Assembly (NCBI RefSeq): GCF_003258365.1
Contig: NZ_QHKM01000005.1
Location: forward strand, 248,001-312,000
Direction: 5' to 3'
Source of the DNA: Hymenobacter edaphi
GTDB taxonomy: Bacteria > Bacteroidota > Bacteroidia > Cytophagales > Hymenobacteraceae
DNA length: 64,000 nucleotides
Shown: piece after piece, positions 50,403-60,892 of the stretch
Position numbering within the stretch: the first letter of the stretch is position 1
How the letters are laid out: each line of letters begins with the position of its first letter
Translations under genes and position numbers: made by a program
Notes under the pieces: generated by a model
Seen by the model: only the letters and a program-made list of their open reading frames with translations
Databases searched by the model: none
Told to the model about the DNA's origin: nothing

Positions 50403-51590
50403 ATGGCTGAAATTCAATACCTCACCACGCCCGCGGCCATTCGAGACGCCGCGGCCTGGCTGCATACCCAACCCCGCCTCGCCGTCGACCTGGAGTTCGA
50501 CGACATGCGCCACCACTACGGGCGCAACCTGGCGCTGATTCAGATTTACGACGGGCAGACCGTGTTTCTGCTCGACCCGGTGCCCCTGACCAACCCCGGC
50601 GAGGAGCTGGCCCCGCTCTGGGCCGTGCTCGGCGACGCGGCCGTGGAAAAGGTGTTTCACAGCTGCAAGTCCGACATTCTGCTGCTCGACGAGCTGTACG
50701 ACGTGCGCGTGCGCCGCATCACCGATACCAGCGTGCTGCACACGCTGCTGGCCGAGTCGGACAACAACATCTCGCTGGGCCGCCTGATTCAGAGCGAGCT
50801 GGGCATCGAGGTGGACAAGGGCGAGCAGAAATCCAACTGGCTGAAGCGGCCACTGACGGAGGCGCAGAAAATCTACGCCGCCAACGACGTGCTCTACCTG
50901 CTGGAGCTGGCCGACCGCCTCATCGTCAAGCTGGAAGCCCTGGGCCGCCTGCACTGGGCCAGCGAGGAAAACCTGGCCCTGGAAGACGTGCGCTACACCC
51001 GCGACGAGCGGCCTTACCTGCGCATGGCCAGCAAATACCGCATCCTGCCCCAGGAAATGCCGCTGTTCCGCGACCTGTACCTGCTGCGCGACAAAGTGGC
51101 CCAGGAACTGGACCGCCCGCCCTACATGGTGTTCAGCAACGACCGGCTCTCGGAGCTGGTGCGCGACACCCCGCGCAGCGCCACCGACTGGAAAGCGGCC
51201 CGCGGCCTGCACCCCGAGCTGAAGCGCCCGCCGTTCTTCGATCAGCTGCTCACCTTCTCGCCCGACAACTTCGTGGCGGTGCCCGAGCCGCCCCTGCCCG
51301 CCGAGGCGCGCCGCTTTCCGTTCCGCCGCCGCCTCAACGGCGACAAGGCCGCCCAGGCCGACGCCCGCGAGCAGTTCTTGATGGGCCTGAAAAGCGCCGT
51401 GTCGCAGGATCTGAACAGCTACGTGGCCAACCTGGTCCTCTCCAACCGCCTCATTGCCGACATCATCGAGCTGGGCGCCGACGCCGCCCTGCGCCCCTGG
51501 CAGCAGCAGATCCTGCGCGACGTGACGCAGGCCCGCGGCCTTGATTACGGCTTTATCGCCCAGCCCTTCCCCTGGGCCACGCAGCGGTAA
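50403..51590 (+). CDS. rnd: Ribonuclease D
   Basis: A 395-residue protein from ATG 50403 (MAEIQYLTTP). The N-terminal DEDDy exonuclease domain has D29 and E31 (AVDLEFDDM), the second Asp in FHSCKSDILLL, and the final Asp in YAANDVLYLLELAD with the preceding Tyr. The C-terminal half contains HRDC-like helices (VFSNDRLSELVRDTP). It trims 3' ends of structured RNAs such as tRNA precursors. The long upstream open frame is rejected because it has no RNase D homology. An inverted-repeat element with a terminator follows. Confidence 0.9.
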   Translation: MAEIQYLTTPAAIRDAAAWLHTQPRLAVDLEFDDMRHHYGRNLALIQIYDGQTVFLLDPVPLTNPGEELAPLWAVLGDAAVEKVFHSCKSDILLLDELYDVRVRRITDTSVLHTLLAESDNNISLGRLIQSELGIEVDKGEQKSNWLKRPLTEAQKIYAANDVLYLLELADRLIVKLEALGRLHWASEENLALEDVRYTRDERPYLRMASKYRILPQEMPLFRDLYLLRDKVAQELDRPPYMVFSNDRLSELVRDTPRSATDWKAARGLHPELKRPPFFDQLLTFSPDNFVAVPEPPLPAEARRFPFRRRLNGDKAAQADAREQFLMGLKSAVSQDLNSYVANLVLSNRLIADIIELGADAALRPWQQQILRDVTQARGLDYGFIAQPFPWATQR

Positions 51591-51602
51591 ACGGCTCGGG
51601 TA

Positions 51603-51886
51603 GCCGTCATTGCGAGCGAAGCGCGGCAACCGCAGGAAGCCGTAGCCAATCCTTCCTTTCGCGGCACAACGGCCCAACACGCACCAAACGAAAGCATAGC
51701 CGCCCGAAACTGACATCTGCAGTTTCGGGCGGCTGTGCTTTTATCCGGACGGTTTTTGGCTAGCAGTTATTCACCCTGCGGCCCGTTGTTCAAGACCAGT
51801 TGCGTCCCTGCCAGGGTTGGCGCTGAGCCTCAGGACCGATTGGCTACGCCTTCCTGCGGTTGCCGCGCTTCGCTCGCAATGACGGC
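51603..51886. repeat. Inverted-repeat element with internal terminator, GTCATTGCGAGCGAAGCG family, copy 2
   Basis: Arms of 49 bases at 51603-51651 and 51838-51886 are reverse complements at 48 of 49 positions, 186 bases apart. The inner part carries a strong hairpin (51691-51741). The first 25 bases match the arms at 39802-39990. It starts 13 bases after the RNase D stop and ends 31 bases from the aceA stop, filling the convergent gap 51591-51916. No gene is seen in the spacer. Confidence 0.9.
51691..51741. terminator. Terminator hairpin inside the inverted-repeat element
   Basis: A 22-bp stem with one mismatch (arms 51691-51712 and 51720-51741) and a seven-base loop, A-run before and T-run after. 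It can end both the RNase D and aceA transcripts. Confidence 0.8.
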
Positions 51887-51916
51887 CGGTGTTACCGTCA
51901 CCGGCTGCACCTGCTG

Positions 51917-53203
<1,287 letters not shown>

Positions 53204-53304
53204 GGTACTTGGAGTTTTGGGTTGTGGAAAAGGGGACTGAAAGGGCAAAGGCGTAGCGGCCGAGGCTTTTTTGGAGCATCGGAGCAGGGAGCCGGCAAGG
53301 AGTA

Positions 53305-53402
53305 GTAGCGCGAACTTTCAGTTCGCGTAGCTCAGAACAACGGCTGTTCGAGCAGGGCAACGATTGATGTTCGGGGATACGCGAACTAAAAGTTCGCGCT
53401 AC
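53305..53402. repeat. Inverted-repeat pair, GTAGCGCG family, copy 2
   Basis: Arms of 25 bases at 53305-53329 and 53378-53402 are reverse complements at 24 of 25 positions. Each arm is also a palindrome (CGCGAACT / AGTTCGCG around three bases). The right arm overlaps the aceB stop codon (53399-53401). Matches the arms at 1520-1680. Confidence 0.85.
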
Positions 53403-55024
53403 AGCCGCTCGTAGGCGGGCAGCGTGAGGAAATCGGCGCAGTCATCGGCCAAGACCAGTTGGTCGAGCAGGTGCAGGGCCGGGCGGTACAGCGCGGCGTA
53501 GGGCTCCTCCCCTACCTCGCGGCGCAGCTTGGCTACCACCTCTTCCAGCAGCGCGCGGTAGAGTTCTGGCGTGACGGGGCGGCCGTCGGCCAAGGCCGTT
53601 TCGGGCGTGTGCAGCCACTGCCAGAGCTGCACCCGGGATATTTCGGCGGTGGCGGCGTCCTCCATCAGGTGGTAAAGCGGCACGCAGCCGTTGCCGCCCA
53701 GCCAGGCGCCGAGGTAGCGCAGGGCCACGTCGAGGTTCTGGCGCAGGCCGACTTCGGTAATCGTGCCCTCGGGCGCCCGCAGCAGCTCGGCGGCGGTGGG
53801 CAGCGGCTCGGAGCTGCGCGGCTTGCCGATCTGGTTCGGGCCGGGCATCAGCTCATCGAAGACCGCCCGGGCAATGGGCACCAGCGCCGGGTGGGCCACC
53901 CAGGTACCGTCGTGGCCGAGGCGGGCTTCGCGCAGCTTGTCCAGGTGCACCTTGTCGAGGGCAATGGCGTTTTCGGCGGGGTTGTCCTTGATGGGAATCT
54001 GCGCGGCCATGCCGCCCAGAGCGTGCACGCCGCGCCGGTGGCAGGTGTCGATGACCAGACGCACGTAGGCGGCCATGTTGGGCACGGTCATGGTCACCTG
54101 GGCGCGGTCGGGCAGCCGGAATTCGGGGCGGGCGCCGAGGGTCTTGATGTAGGAGAAAATGTAGTCCCAGCGGCCGCAGTTCAGCCCGGCCGAGTGCTGC
54201 CGCAGCTCCCAGAGGATTTCGTGGGTTTCAAACACGGCCGGCAGCGTCTCGATGAGCACGGTAGCCTTGATAGTGCCCTTGGGAATCTTCAGCGCCCACT
54301 GCGCCAGCTCGAACACCTCGTTCCACAGCCGGGCTTCGAGGTGACTTTCCAGCTTGGGCAAATAGAAATACGGCCCGGTGCCCCGCGCCAGCAGCTCGTG
54401 GGCGTTGTGGAAGAAGTACAGCCCGAAGTCGAACAAGGCGCCGCTGATTTCCTCGCCGTCGATGAGCAGGTGCTTTTCATTCAGGTGCCAGCCGCGGGGG
54501 CGCACCAGCAGCACCGCGGGCCGTTCGGTAAGCCGGTACGTGCGCTGCGGTGTTTCAAGCGTGATGCTGCGGCGCACGGCGTCACGCAGATTCAGCTGGC
54601 CCTGCACCACGTTCGGCCAGGTCGGGGCGAGGGAATCCTCGCAGTCGGCCATGAAGGTGCGGGCGCCGGAGTTCAGGGCGTTGATAACCATTTTCCGCTC
54701 CGTCGGGCCGGTTATTTCCACGCGGCGGTCCTGCAGATCGGCCGGCAGCGGCGCCACCTGCCAGTCCGACTCGCGCAGCTGGGCCGTTTCGGGCAGAAAA
54801 TCGGGCAGGCGGCCGGTGGCAAACTCGGCCCGGCGCTGCTGCCGGCGCCGCATCAGCTCCTGCCGCCGCGGTTCAAAATGGCGGTGCAGCTCGGCCAGAA
54901 AGGCCAGCGCGGAAGGCGTCAGGATTTCGGCAAACGTGTGGGTATACGGCCCGAGCACTTTCACGCGCTCGGGGCAACGGTACTCGGCACTTACTGCAAC
55001 GAGCGGCTGGTCAATGGTTTCCAT
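53399..55024 (-). CDS. aceB: Malate synthase A
   Basis: A 541-residue protein from ATG 55024 (METIDQPLVA). An ATG at 55072 is rejected because it overlaps the promoter -7 box. Blocks seen: MADCEDSLAPTW (metal and substrate region), LLVRPRGWHLNEKH, ATVLIETLPAVFE, GRWDYIFSYIK, and the C-terminal LTLPAYERL. It condenses glyoxylate with acetyl-CoA to malate. The stop codon lies inside a repeat arm. It is divergent from a RamB-like regulator and upstream of aceA. Confidence 0.95.
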   Translation of the reverse strand: METIDQPLVAVSAEYRCPERVKVLGPYTHTFAEILTPSALAFLAELHRHFEPRRQELMRRRQQRRAEFATGRLPDFLPETAQLRESDWQVAPLPADLQDRRVEITGPTERKMVINALNSGARTFMADCEDSLAPTWPNVVQGQLNLRDAVRRSITLETPQRTYRLTERPAVLLVRPRGWHLNEKHLLIDGEEISGALFDFGLYFFHNAHELLARGTGPYFYLPKLESHLEARLWNEVFELAQWALKIPKGTIKATVLIETLPAVFETHEILWELRQHSAGLNCGRWDYIFSYIKTLGARPEFRLPDRAQVTMTVPNMAAYVRLVIDTCHRRGVHALGGMAAQIPIKDNPAENAIALDKVHLDKLREARLGHDGTWVAHPALVPIARAVFDELMPGPNQIGKPRSSEPLPTAAELLRAPEGTITEVGLRQNLDVALRYLGAWLGGNGCVPLYHLMEDAATAEISRVQLWQWLHTPETALADGRPVTPELYRALLEEVVAKLRREVGEEPYAALYRPALHLLDQLVLADDCADFLTLPAYERL

Positions 55025-55065
55025 CGGGTTCAGGGTTGTGGTTGTGGATTGGGAAAGCAGTGGAT

Positions 55066-55109
55066 CAAACATACATCAGCGAATAATATTAATCAAGCGA
55101 ATTTTCGCT
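55066..55109 (-). promoter_or_regulatory. aceB promoter with candidate operator repeats
   Basis: On the minus strand TTG (55096-55094) and TATGTTTG (55073-55066) are 20 bases apart, close to the consensus. AGCGAA occurs at 55078-55083 and 55096-55101, 18 bases apart, and TTCGCT at 55104-55109 forms a palindrome with the second copy. The repeats cover the spacer and the -33 box, a position suited to repression by the divergent regulator. The operator role is inference. Confidence 0.6.
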
Positions 55110-55232
55110 AAAAGATAAAAATTAGCAGAAAGCAGGTTTTTCACTTAGCTCGTTGGATAATGCTTTTCTTTGCTGACAGCGCGCCAGCGGCCTTTTTGCC
55201 AAGCAGTCCGCAACGCGAAAAATTTTCCCGCT

Positions 55233-56708
55233 ATGCTTACCCACACCCAGGTTGTCCGTCTGATTTTTGGCTTGAAGCTGCGGCAGCTGCGGCAGGAGCA
55301 GGGCCTCACCCCGGCGGCGCTGGCCCAGGCCGTCGACGTGTCGGTGTCGTACCTGAATGAGATTGAGAAGGGCAAGAAGTACCCCAAGGCCGACAAGGTT
55401 CTGGCCTTTGCGCGGGTGCTGGGCGTGAGCTACGACGAGCTGATTTCCCTCAGCCTGGGCAAGAAGCTGGCCCCAGTGTCGGAGCTGCTGCAGTCGGAGG
55501 TGCTGCGGGAGTTTCCGCTGGACATGTTCGGCCTCGACCCCAGCCGGCTGATCGAGCTGATTTCGGACGCCCCGACGCGGGTTATGGCCTTCATCAGCAC
55601 GCTCTGGGAGCTGGCCCGCAACTACGAGGTGCGGCAGGAACACTTTTACCTGGCCGCGCTGCGCTCCTACCAGGAGATGCACGACAACTACTTCGACGAC
55701 CTGGAAGACGCCGTGCGCAGCTGCGTGGCCCGCTTCCGCCTGCGCACCGACGCGCCCTTCGACCTGCACCAGCTCGAAGACCTGCTCGGCCAGGAGTACC
55801 ACTACCTCATCGACCGGCACGAGCTGGGCGCGCACCCGGAGCTGGCCCGGCTGCGCTCGGTGCTGCAGCCCGCGGCCCGGCGCCTGCTGCTGCGGCCGGG
55901 CCTCACGCGGGCGCAGGAGGCGTTTATCCTGGGCCGGGAAGTAGCCTTCAACTACCTCGGGCTGAAAGACCGGCCCTACACCAACGTGCCGGCCGTAACG
56001 CCCGGCTCCTTCGAGCAGGTCCTGAATCATTTCCGGGCCTCCTACTTCGCGGTGGCCCTGCTGATGGAGGAAAGCCAGCTGGTGGCCGATCTGCAGGCGT
56101 TTTTCTCCTACCCGCGCTGGAATGCGGCCCTGCTGCTGGGCCTGCTCACCCGCTACGAGGTGACGCCCGAAATGCTGCTGCAGCGCGTGACCAACCTGCT
56201 GGCCCGGCACTTCGGCATCGGCAGCCTGTTTTTCCTGCGCTTCGATCAAGACACGGCCGGCGGCTTTCAGCTGACCAAGGAGCTGCACCTCTCGCGCCTG
56301 CACAACCCGCACGCCAACGAGCTGCAGGAGCACTACTGCCGCCGCTGGGTGAGCTTGTGGCTGATGGAACAGTCGCGGCAGTCGGGCAGCCCGGGCCTGC
56401 GCGTGGCCGCCCAGCGCAGCCGCTACTGGCAGACCACCGACGAATACCTCTGCCTCACCGTGGCCCGCTTCGACGCCTCGGGCCACGCCAGCAGCGTAAC
56501 GGTGGGCTTGCCCGTCGACGACAACCTGCGGCAGAAAGTGAAGTTCCTCGACGACGACAGCATTCCGGTGCGCTGGGTGAATGAAACCTGCGAGCGGTGC
56601 TCCATCCTCGACTGCGAGGTGCGCGCCGCCCCGCCGGTCGTCATCGAGCGACGGCAGCAGCAGCAGCAGCTGGCCGAAGCCGTGCAGCGGCTGATTCAGG
56701 GGCAGTAA
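55233..56708 (+). CDS. RamB-like XRE-family regulator, probable regulator of the glyoxylate bypass
   Basis: A 491-residue protein from ATG 55233 (MLTHTQVVRL). N-terminal helix-turn-helix at about 8-62 (LRQEQGLTPAALAQAVDVSVSYLNEIEKG). A central region corresponds to the IrrE-like domain, but the usual HExxH is replaced (ILGREVAFNYL). The C-terminal part has a Cys pair region, NETCERCSILDCEV. This is the architecture of RamB/short-chain fatty-acyl regulators, and Corynebacterium RamB controls aceA and aceB. Divergence from aceB-aceA and repeated sites in the shared region support the same role here. The effector and sign are not shown by sequence. Confidence 0.85.
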   Translation: MLTHTQVVRLIFGLKLRQLRQEQGLTPAALAQAVDVSVSYLNEIEKGKKYPKADKVLAFARVLGVSYDELISLSLGKKLAPVSELLQSEVLREFPLDMFGLDPSRLIELISDAPTRVMAFISTLWELARNYEVRQEHFYLAALRSYQEMHDNYFDDLEDAVRSCVARFRLRTDAPFDLHQLEDLLGQEYHYLIDRHELGAHPELARLRSVLQPAARRLLLRPGLTRAQEAFILGREVAFNYLGLKDRPYTNVPAVTPGSFEQVLNHFRASYFAVALLMEESQLVADLQAFFSYPRWNAALLLGLLTRYEVTPEMLLQRVTNLLARHFGIGSLFFLRFDQDTAGGFQLTKELHLSRLHNPHANELQEHYCRRWVSLWLMEQSRQSGSPGLRVAAQRSRYWQTTDEYLCLTVARFDASGHASSVTVGLPVDDNLRQKVKFLDDDSIPVRWVNETCERCSILDCEVRAAPPVVIERRQQQQQLAEAVQRLIQGQ

Positions 56709-56919
56709 GACAGCAGCTTGGAGGACTGTGGGTGCTTACTACGGCCTTGCGGCGCTTTGGCGGAGGTTTGGATTAGCAGAATAGCTGTGAAAAATCCGTT
56801 TCGCGGCGGCGCTTCACCCACCCGGCTGCCTGCAACGATAGTGCTACTCCGAGCCGCTGTGCTCAAGTCGTAGTAGCACCGCGCCGTATCTTCGCCTTTC
56901 CACCACCCACCTAGCCTGC

Positions 56920-57990
56920 TTGTCCGCGCCCCTCTCCCCCACGCCGCGCCGCCGCTGGCCGCGCATCCTCGCCGCCGTGCTGCTGCCCTTGCTGGTGCTG
57001 GGCGGAATCGGGCTGTACGGGGCGTGGCGGGTGCTGTGGCGGCCCAACGTGGCCGAGTCGGCTGAGGGGCCGGCGTACCTGTTTATCCGCACCGGCGACA
57101 CGTACCAGAACGTGCTGCTGACGCTGCAAAAGTTCGAGCTGCTGCGGGAGCCGGCAACCTTCGACTGGCTGGCCCGGCGGCGCGGCTACCCGCAGCGGTT
57201 GCGCCCCGGCCGCTACCGCCTGGATTTTGACCTCGGCAACGAAGCCCTGCTCGGGCGGCTGATGCGCGGGGAGCAGGACACAGTGGATTTCGCCCTCGAT
57301 GCCTTCAAGTACAAGCCCCAGCTGGCCCGGCAGCTGCAGCGGCAGCTGGAAGCCGATTCGACCAGCCTGCGCGTGCTGCTGAACCGGCCGGAGTGGCTGC
57401 AGCAGCGCTACGGCGTGGATACCACGGCCGTGCTGACGCTGTTCATTCCCGGCCACTACCGTCTGCTCTGGAACACCTCGGCCCAGGGTTTTATCGACAG
57501 CATGGCCGCCCAGCACCGGCGGTTCTGGACGGAAGTGCGACGCAAGCGGGCCGATTCGCTGCAGCTCACGCCCACCGAGGTGCACGTGCTGGCCAGCATC
57601 GTGCAGCGCGAAACGGCCAAAAAGGAGGACAAGCCGCTGATTGCTGGAGTGTACCTGAACCGCCTGCGCCGCGGCATGAAGCTGCAGGCCGACCCGACGC
57701 TGCTCTGGGCCATCGGCAACTTCGGGGTGCGGCGGGTGCTGAATAAGGACAAGCTGGTCGACTCGCCCTACAACACCTACAAGCACAAGGGCCTGCCGCC
57801 CGGGCCCATCACCTCCGCGAATCGGCAAAGCCTGGACGCGGTGCTCAAGCCCGCGGCGCACGACTACCTATTTTTCTGCGCCCAGGCCGGCGGCAGCGGC
57901 TACTCCGACTTCGCCGCCACCTTCGCCGAGCACAAACAGAACGCCCGCCGCTACCAGCGCTGGCTCGACAGCCTGAACATCAAGCGCTGA
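56920..57990 (+). CDS. mltG: Endolytic murein transglycosylase MltG
   Basis: A 356-residue protein with TTG start (56920). Cytoplasmic basic tail, one membrane helix (about 14-34), a LysM-like part (RTGDTYQNVLLTL) and the YceG catalytic domain. The catalytic Glu is E231 in ASIVQRETAKKED. Further blocks are GVYLNRL, LQADPTLLWAIG and SPYNTYKHKGLPPGPI. It cleaves nascent glycan strands to set their length. TATCTTCG 26-33 bases upstream resembles a -7 box. It is followed by an inverted-repeat pair. Confidence 0.92.
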   Translation: MSAPLSPTPRRRWPRILAAVLLPLLVLGGIGLYGAWRVLWRPNVAESAEGPAYLFIRTGDTYQNVLLTLQKFELLREPATFDWLARRRGYPQRLRPGRYRLDFDLGNEALLGRLMRGEQDTVDFALDAFKYKPQLARQLQRQLEADSTSLRVLLNRPEWLQQRYGVDTTAVLTLFIPGHYRLLWNTSAQGFIDSMAAQHRRFWTEVRRKRADSLQLTPTEVHVLASIVQRETAKKEDKPLIAGVYLNRLRRGMKLQADPTLLWAIGNFGVRRVLNKDKLVDSPYNTYKHKGLPPGPITSANRQSLDAVLKPAAHDYLFFCAQAGGSGYSDFAATFAEHKQNARRYQRWLDSLNIKR

Positions 57991-58021
57991 TTATCGGGCA
58001 GGCATTCTGCGCCCGCACGAT

Positions 58022-58115
58022 GTAGAGACGCATAATTGCGTCTCCTCGGCCGCGCCGTTTGGAAATCATTCACACGTTAGTCGTTCAACGACGAGACGCA
58101 GGGCTGCGTCTCTAC
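58022..58115. repeat. Inverted-repeat pair, GTAGAGACGC family
   Basis: Arms of 27 bases at 58022-58048 and 58089-58115 are reverse complements at 22 of 27 positions. Each arm is itself a hairpin (GAGACGCA / TGCGTCTC). It sits between the converging mltG and acyltransferase genes, 32 and 10 bases from their stops. Confidence 0.8.
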
Positions 58116-58124
58116 CCCGGCCAT

Positions 58125-59204
58125 TCAGGCGTTGACGGGCTGCGGTTTGGCAGCGGCCGGTTTCGTCAGGAAACGGCGTTTTAGCCAGGCGCGCACGGGC
58201 TCGTCGTAGAGCTTCAGGGCGGCCCAGGCCAGCAGCAGGGCCACGGCAAACAGCGCGGCGGCTACGGGCAGGGCCTGCTGGGGCGTGGGCTTGGTTTTGG
58301 CCACCCAGCCGATGTAGAGGTAAATCAGCGGGTAATGGGTGATGTAGAGCGGGTACGAGAGGTCGGCCAGCCATTTGCACAGCTTCGCCCCGGCGCCACC
58401 GACTTGCCCGCCGGCGCCCAGGGCCACAATCAGCGGGAAGGCCAGGATGATGGTGGCGGCTTCGTAGAGCCCGTTGTTGGGAAAGTACGGCAGGCAGAAC
58501 AGCAGCGTCAGCAGAGCGGCGCACACGGGGAAGGCGTACGGAATGCGTAGCAGCCGGCGGGAGCGAAACAGCAGCAGCCCGGCGAAAAACGGGTAGAGCA
58601 TCCGCACGATGGCAAACCAGAAGTTGCTGTGGCCCCAGCCGCTGGCCACGTGGCCGTTCTGCACGGCAGCCCAGGTGAGGGCCCCGGCGCTGAGCAGCAC
58701 CAGCGCCCAGAGGCCGCCCCGCCCCAGCCGGCGGCCGACGAGGGCGTAGAGCGCGTTGGCCAGGTACTCCTGCAGCAGGGACCAGAGTGGGCCGTTCAGG
58801 GAGTGGGTTTCACCCCAGCTGCGCAGGTCGGGGGCGGGCAGCAGCGTCAGGGTGAGCAGGGCCACGCCCAGCAGCTTCCAGGGGCCGGCCTGCGCAGCGC
58901 CGGTGCCGAACGGGTCGAGCCAGAAGCAGACCGCGCCGATAATCACGCTCAGCACAATGAGCGGGTGCAGGCGCGTCAGGCGGATTTTGGCGAAGTCCCA
59001 GACGTCCATCTGGCCCCACCGGTCGTCGTAGGCGTAGCCCACCACGAAGCCCGAGAGCAGGAAAAAGAAGTCGACGGCGAGGTAGCCGTGGTGAATGGGG
59101 TGCAGGGCGAAGTTGGTCTGGTGCGCCTCGAAGAGGTGGAACACCACCACCAGCAGGGCCGCGACGCCGCGCAGGCCGTCCAGAATCGGGTAATGAGGCT
59201 TCAT
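58125..59204 (-). CDS. Acyltransferase family 3 membrane protein
   Basis: A 359-residue protein from ATG 59204 (MKPHYPILDGLRGVAALLVV). The family motif LDGLRGVAALLVVVFHL holds the catalytic His, followed by VDFFFLLSGFVVGYAY and RLTRLHPL. About ten membrane helices. It would transfer acetyl or other acyl groups onto a cell-surface polymer or lipid carrier. The in-frame upstream extension has no family match. The substrate is unknown. Confidence 0.9.
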   Translation of the reverse strand: MKPHYPILDGLRGVAALLVVVFHLFEAHQTNFALHPIHHGYLAVDFFFLLSGFVVGYAYDDRWGQMDVWDFAKIRLTRLHPLIVLSVIIGAVCFWLDPFGTGAAQAGPWKLLGVALLTLTLLPAPDLRSWGETHSLNGPLWSLLQEYLANALYALVGRRLGRGGLWALVLLSAGALTWAAVQNGHVASGWGHSNFWFAIVRMLYPFFAGLLLFRSRRLLRIPYAFPVCAALLTLLFCLPYFPNNGLYEAATIILAFPLIVALGAGGQVGGAGAKLCKWLADLSYPLYITHYPLIYLYIGWVAKTKPTPQQALPVAAALFAVALLLAWAALKLYDEPVRAWLKRRFLTKPAAAKPQPVNA

Positions 59205-59372
59205 TCGCAAAGGCAACGGGGAGGCAGATACTCCCGGCCTGCCGCAACTGCCGACCGCCGGAAAGCGGCAAGCTACTGGTCCCCGACGAGCGAAAACAGC
59301 GCAACAATCATTCTGGCGCATATTTTCCGACCGAGCAGCGCGTCGTCCGGCACTTAACAACCCAGCCCCGCG

Positions 59373-60890
59373 CTACTGCGGCAGCCGGATCAGGCGTAGC
59401 TGCACCGAATCCTGGGCGGCCTGCTGCTGGCGCTGCAGCGTGGCCTGGTAGCCGAGACCGGTAAACTCGGAGTGCTCCAGGTACAGCAGCGGCGAAGTGA
59501 GGGCCGGCTCGGGCCAGGCGGCCACGGCGGGCAGGCGGCGCAGGGAGTCGAAGCCCGGCACGCCGGCCACGCGGTAGTAGTCGTCGAGCAGCACGTACTG
59601 GTAGCCCTGGCGGCGTAGCGCGGTCAGCTCGGCGGGGGTTTTGGCTGCTTCGGCCCGCAGGCCCAGCGGCGCCGCTACCGGCAGCAGCGCCGGGCCCACG
59701 GTGGTAGCCACCGGCGCGTGGCCGTGCTGCTGCAGCCAGCGGGCCACCAGCGGGTAGCGCGTGGGCAGGTAGGCGTAGATGTAGCGCTGCACCTGCCAGC
59801 AGTTGTAGCCCACGGCGGTCAGCAGCACCAGCAGCGCCACCGGCCGCGCCCAGCGCGTGAGCAGCAGCACCAGCAGCGCGTACATGGGCAGGTAGCCGAA
59901 CAGCAGCCCCCGCGGCGCCTTGATCAGCAGCGACATGCCTACCAGCGTCAGGACGGCCCACACCAGCAGGTAGGTGGCAATGGACCAGGGCCGGCGCCGC
60001 AGACCGCCGCCGAACCAGACCAGCGCCGCCGCCAGGGCCGGCAGCAGCGGAGCTTCGAAGTCGAGCAGGTAGCGCAGGTAATAGGCAAAATCGACCTGCA
60101 CGGTGGTGCGGCGCCCGGCGGCATTGGCGGCGGCCGGCAGCATGATGACGAAGAACACCGCCGGCCAGCGGTACACCGGCACCCCCGACACCAGCCAGGC
60201 CAGCAGGCCGAGCACCACGAACGGCGCGGCCAGCACCAGCAGCACCCGCCACCAGTTGCCCCGACGCCAAGCCAGCCCGTCGGCCTGCAGCAGCTCCAGC
60301 ACGACCAGAATGGGCCCCGTGAGCAGAAACTTATAATTAACGCTCAGGCCCAGGGCCAGCACCGCGGCCGTGCGCAGCAGGTTCGCCCGGGTGGGCTGCT
60401 GCAGCCGCTGCCAGTGCGTGCGCAGCAGCAGCGCGAGCAGCAGCAGGCTCATGGAGCTCATGGTGAAGTCGCGGCCGGAAAAGGTTAGGAACACCGAGGA
60501 GCCGGCCAGCAGCGTCAGCAGGGCCGTTTCGGGGCCGGGCAGGCGGGCGGCGCGGGCTACCCAGTCGGCAAACAGGCCTAGCGCCGCCACGCCCAGCAGG
60601 GCGTTCAAAGCCAGGAAGACGCGGTAATCGGTGCTGAGCCAGGTGACGGGCGCGTAGAGCAGGTAAAACGCCGGGCTGCCGTGGTGGAACAGGTGCCGCA
60701 GGTCGAAGTCAGCTACTTCCCTGATGATCTGCCAGTTGCGCACCGAGTCGTAGTCGGGCAATGCCGCCTGATGCAGGCGCCAGAGCCGCAGCCCGGCCAC
60801 CAGCAGCAGCGCGGGCAGCAGCCAGCGGCGCTGAGCGGCGGGGGCTACGGCGGGCAGCGGAAGCTCAGACGGCAAAGGCAGCAGGGACAA
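59373..60890 (-). CDS. GT-C-type membrane glycosyltransferase-like protein
   Basis: A 505-residue protein with about ten membrane helices. The first loop has DYDSVRNWQIIREV with an acidic residue in the position usual for polyprenyl-phosphate-sugar-dependent GT-C enzymes, then HHGSPAFYLLY. A C-terminal soluble part contains LLDDYYRVAG. The start is uncertain: TTG 60890 is preferred. A TTG at 60950 would add about 20 residues encoded by an 8-bp tandem repeat, giving Thr/Ser/Pro/His-rich sequence. No ATG fits. Family call is by topology and motif; the donor and acceptor are unknown. Confidence 0.75.
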   Translation of the reverse strand: MSLLPLPSELPLPAVAPAAQRRWLLPALLLVAGLRLWRLHQAALPDYDSVRNWQIIREVADFDLRHLFHHGSPAFYLLYAPVTWLSTDYRVFLALNALLGVAALGLFADWVARAARLPGPETALLTLLAGSSVFLTFSGRDFTMSSMSLLLLALLLRTHWQRLQQPTRANLLRTAAVLALGLSVNYKFLLTGPILVVLELLQADGLAWRRGNWWRVLLVLAAPFVVLGLLAWLVSGVPVYRWPAVFFVIMLPAAANAAGRRTTVQVDFAYYLRYLLDFEAPLLPALAAALVWFGGGLRRRPWSIATYLLVWAVLTLVGMSLLIKAPRGLLFGYLPMYALLVLLLTRWARPVALLVLLTAVGYNCWQVQRYIYAYLPTRYPLVARWLQQHGHAPVATTVGPALLPVAAPLGLRAEAAKTPAELTALRRQGYQYVLLDDYYRVAGVPGFDSLRRLPAVAAWPEPALTSPLLYLEHSEFTGLGYQATLQRQQQAAQDSVQLRLIRLPQ

Positions 60891-60892
60891 TG

